DNA of 9,415 bases from an uncultured Collinsella sp. (lineage in GTDB: Bacteria; Actinomycetota; Coriobacteriia; Coriobacteriales; Coriobacteriaceae): NCBI GenBank assembly GCA_900547505.1, contig URGY01000063.1, positions 1 to 9,415 of the forward strand, in the 5' to 3' direction. Each line of letters starts with the position of its first letter. Position 1 is the stretch's first letter. The notes below the pieces were generated by a model that saw only the letters and a program-made list of their open reading frames with translations, searched no databases and was not told where the DNA came from. Below, one piece after another: positions 8,092 to 9,415 of the stretch. The position numbers were made by a program, and so were the translations under genes.

Positions 8092-9366
8092 TTTGAGGTC
8101 CTCGGTTACGGTGCGGTCTTCCTGAATCATCTTCTGAACCTTTTTATAGCTCGTGCTGACGGTTGAGTGGTTGCGGTTGCCAAACTCCGCACCCACCGCC
8201 GTAGTCGTCATTTCGCACATCTCGATGGCCAGATAGATGGCGATATGACGGGCTTTGGCTATGTTGGCGTTGCGGCGCGGGCCGATGAGCTCCTCGTGCG
8301 TCACGCCGTACTGCTCCTCGATGACAGACTGGACCGTCTGTACGTTGATCTTCTTGGCCGACGTGTCGAAGTACTGGCTTGCGATGGCGTCGATGTCGTC
8401 GAAGCTGAGCTCGCTGCCCTCGCGTTCGCGGTCTCCCGCCTCGCCGGCACAGCGTTCGCAGAAGCTCTCGAGTTCGCGAATGTTGGTTCCCGACACCTCC
8501 GCCATGTGCTTAAAGTGCTCGTCGGTCAGGTGCCCGCCATCGCCACCGTAGGCCGCCAACAGCGAGTCGTCACCCGCCTCGGGTGCGGCGGCTATCGTGT
8601 TTTCGTAGTAGCGCTGCAAGATCTTGTATTTCATCTCGTAGCTGGGCTCTGCCACCAAGCAGAGCATACCGGCGTTAAAACGGCTGGTCAGGCGTTCGTC
8701 CATGCTCAGGTCTTTGGGTGCGCGGTCGGCTGCGATGACGACTTTTTTGTTATTGCGGATAAACTCGTCCATAAGCTGGAAGAAGTAGTCCACGCTCGCG
8801 CGCTTGCCGATGATGTTTTGGATGTCGTCGATAATGAGCACGTCCACGCCGTGGTATGCCTGCATGATGGGGGCGTTGCTCTTCTTTTGGCGGTCGAACT
8901 CCGTCATCAGGTCATCGAGGTATGCCTGCGAGTTGGCGTACTTCACCTTGATCTCGGGCGACTTTTCGGCGAGCTCGTTTTTGATGGCGAGCAGCAGATG
9001 GGTCTTGCCCAGCCCCGATTTGCCATAGATGAACAGGGATGTGCATGTGCCGCGTTCGTCCGCCAGAGCGGCAAACTTGAGGGCCGAGCGATAGGCGTGG
9101 CTGTTTTCGGGGCCGTAGACAAAGTTTTCGAAGGTGAATTTCGAGTTGGCCGCGAGGGGCGCGCCGTCGGTGTTCTGCTCGACCGGTGCCGCAGCTGCGG
9201 GGACGCTCATGGGCGATGTGGAGGCTGGTTTTGCACTCTTTGCAGGCGCCCCGCCTTTCATCTGGTTCATCATGCGGCGGAAATCGTCTGCCGAAAGCGT
9301 GTTTTTGATTGCGATGCCCGAATCCTCGCCCAGTGTTGCGTCGTGTGCGATAGGCATGTGTGTGGC
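8059..9366 (-). CDS. dnaA: Chromosomal replication initiator DnaA, 5' end missing
   Basis: AAA+ ATPase that binds the origin and opens it for helicase loading. About 435 genomic codons are present. Counting from the first genomic residue (Ala, 9364-9366), residues 1 to about 75 are a low-complexity linker rich in Ala, Pro and Ser (domain II). Domain III begins at FTFENFVYG and holds Walker A GKSGLGKT (115-122), Walker B DVLIIDD (175-181), the RLTSRF arginine-finger motif (225-230) and the NIRELES sensor II region (295-301). Domain IV is the helix-turn-helix with GNRNHST (396-402), where most family members have GGRDHTT. Domain I, which contacts the helicase and regulators, is absent because the contig ends. 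An ATG at 9357 is internal and not a real start. The reading frame runs on into adapter bases, giving a false N-terminus. Confidence 0.96.
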   Translation of the reverse strand, partial: ATHMPIAHDATLGEDSGIAIKNTLSADDFRRMMNQMKGGAPAKSAKPASTSPMSVPAAAAPVEQNTDGAPLAANSKFTFENFVYGPENSHAYRSALKFAALADERGTCTSLFIYGKSGLGKTHLLLAIKNELAEKSPEIKVKYANSQAYLDDLMTEFDRQKKSNAPIMQAYHGVDVLIIDDIQNIIGKRASVDYFFQLMDEFIRNNKKVVIAADRAPKDLSMDERLTSRFNAGMLCLVAEPSYEMKYKILQRYYENTIAAAPEAGDDSLLAAYGGDGGHLTDEHFKHMAEVSGTNIRELESFCERCAGEAGDREREGSELSFDDIDAIASQYFDTSAKKINVQTVQSVIEEQYGVTHEELIGPRRNANIAKARHIAIYLAIEMCEMTTTAVGAEFGNRNHSTVSTSYKKVQKMIQEDRTVTEDLKSLRDKITLRS

Positions 9367-9415
9367 CTGTCTCTTATACACATCTGACGCTGCCGACGAA
9401 TAGCCTTGTGTAGAT
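9367..9415. other. Sequencing adapter (Nextera/Tn5 mosaic end), not genomic
   Basis: Bases 9367-9385 are CTGTCTCTTATACACATCT, the 19-bp Tn5 mosaic end used in Nextera libraries. Bases 9386-9399 (GACGCTGCCGACGA) are the complement of the Nextera read-1 (i5-side) tail, 9400-9407 (ATAGCCTT) sit in the index position, and 9408-9415 (GTGTAGAT) begin the complement of the P5 arm. The order is exactly that of an untrimmed library end. This is contamination, not an insertion sequence. Confidence 0.97.

Noticed and set aside
9367..9385. Tn5/IS50 mosaic end as a real transposon border
   Set aside because: It is followed by the Nextera tail, an index and the P5 arm, so it is a library adapter.
8167..9387. 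A 406-codon plus-strand open frame opposite dnaA
   Set aside because: Antisense shadow that ends in adapter bases (LSLIHI).

Overview
The window carries the conserved replication-initiation block of a bacterial chromosome. All real genes lie on the minus strand, in transcription order dnaA (3' part only) - dnaN - recF - dciA (DUF721) - gyrB - gyrA. This order with a DUF721 gene between recF and gyrB, the high GC content of the coding DNA (roughly 60% by eye), frequent GTG starts (gyrA, gyrB, dciA) and strong AGGAGG ribosome binding sites point to an actinobacterium. The divergent DnaA C-terminus and the small intestinal-type gene set fit a Coriobacteriia member such as Collinsella. That genus-level guess is inference and was not checked by a search.

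Layout from the right edge leftward, in the direction of transcription. Bases 9367-9415 are not genomic: they are an Illumina Nextera (Tn5 mosaic end) read-through adapter with an index, so the biological contig ends at about 9366. dnaA (8059-9366) is cut there and lacks domain I. The 238-bp dnaA-dnaN gap (7821-8058) looks like oriC. It has several TTTTCNACA-like candidate DnaA boxes, a run of five DnaA-trio triplets (7853-7867) and a very AT-rich unwinding candidate next to dnaN. dnaN, recF and dciA follow with a 9-bp gap and a 14-bp overlap and form one operon that ends at a strong intrinsic terminator (4995-5024). gyrB and gyrA form a second, tightly spaced operon that ends at another strong terminator (92-124). 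Bases 1-91 hold no gene that I can support.

The genes work together. DnaA opens the origin, DciA is the likely helicase loader, DnaN is the sliding clamp, RecF acts in gap repair at stalled forks, and GyrA/GyrB relieve the supercoils made by replication.

I see no undescribed multi-gene system here. The points worth a second look are: Phe at the GyrA position equivalent to E. coli Ser83 (a quinolone-resistance position); an acidic N-terminal extension of about 70 residues on GyrA; altered DNA-reading residues in DnaA beside non-canonical box-like motifs; a clear DnaA-trio element; a perfect 10-bp inverted repeat over the dnaA stop codon; and the adapter contamination that creates a false DnaA N-terminus.
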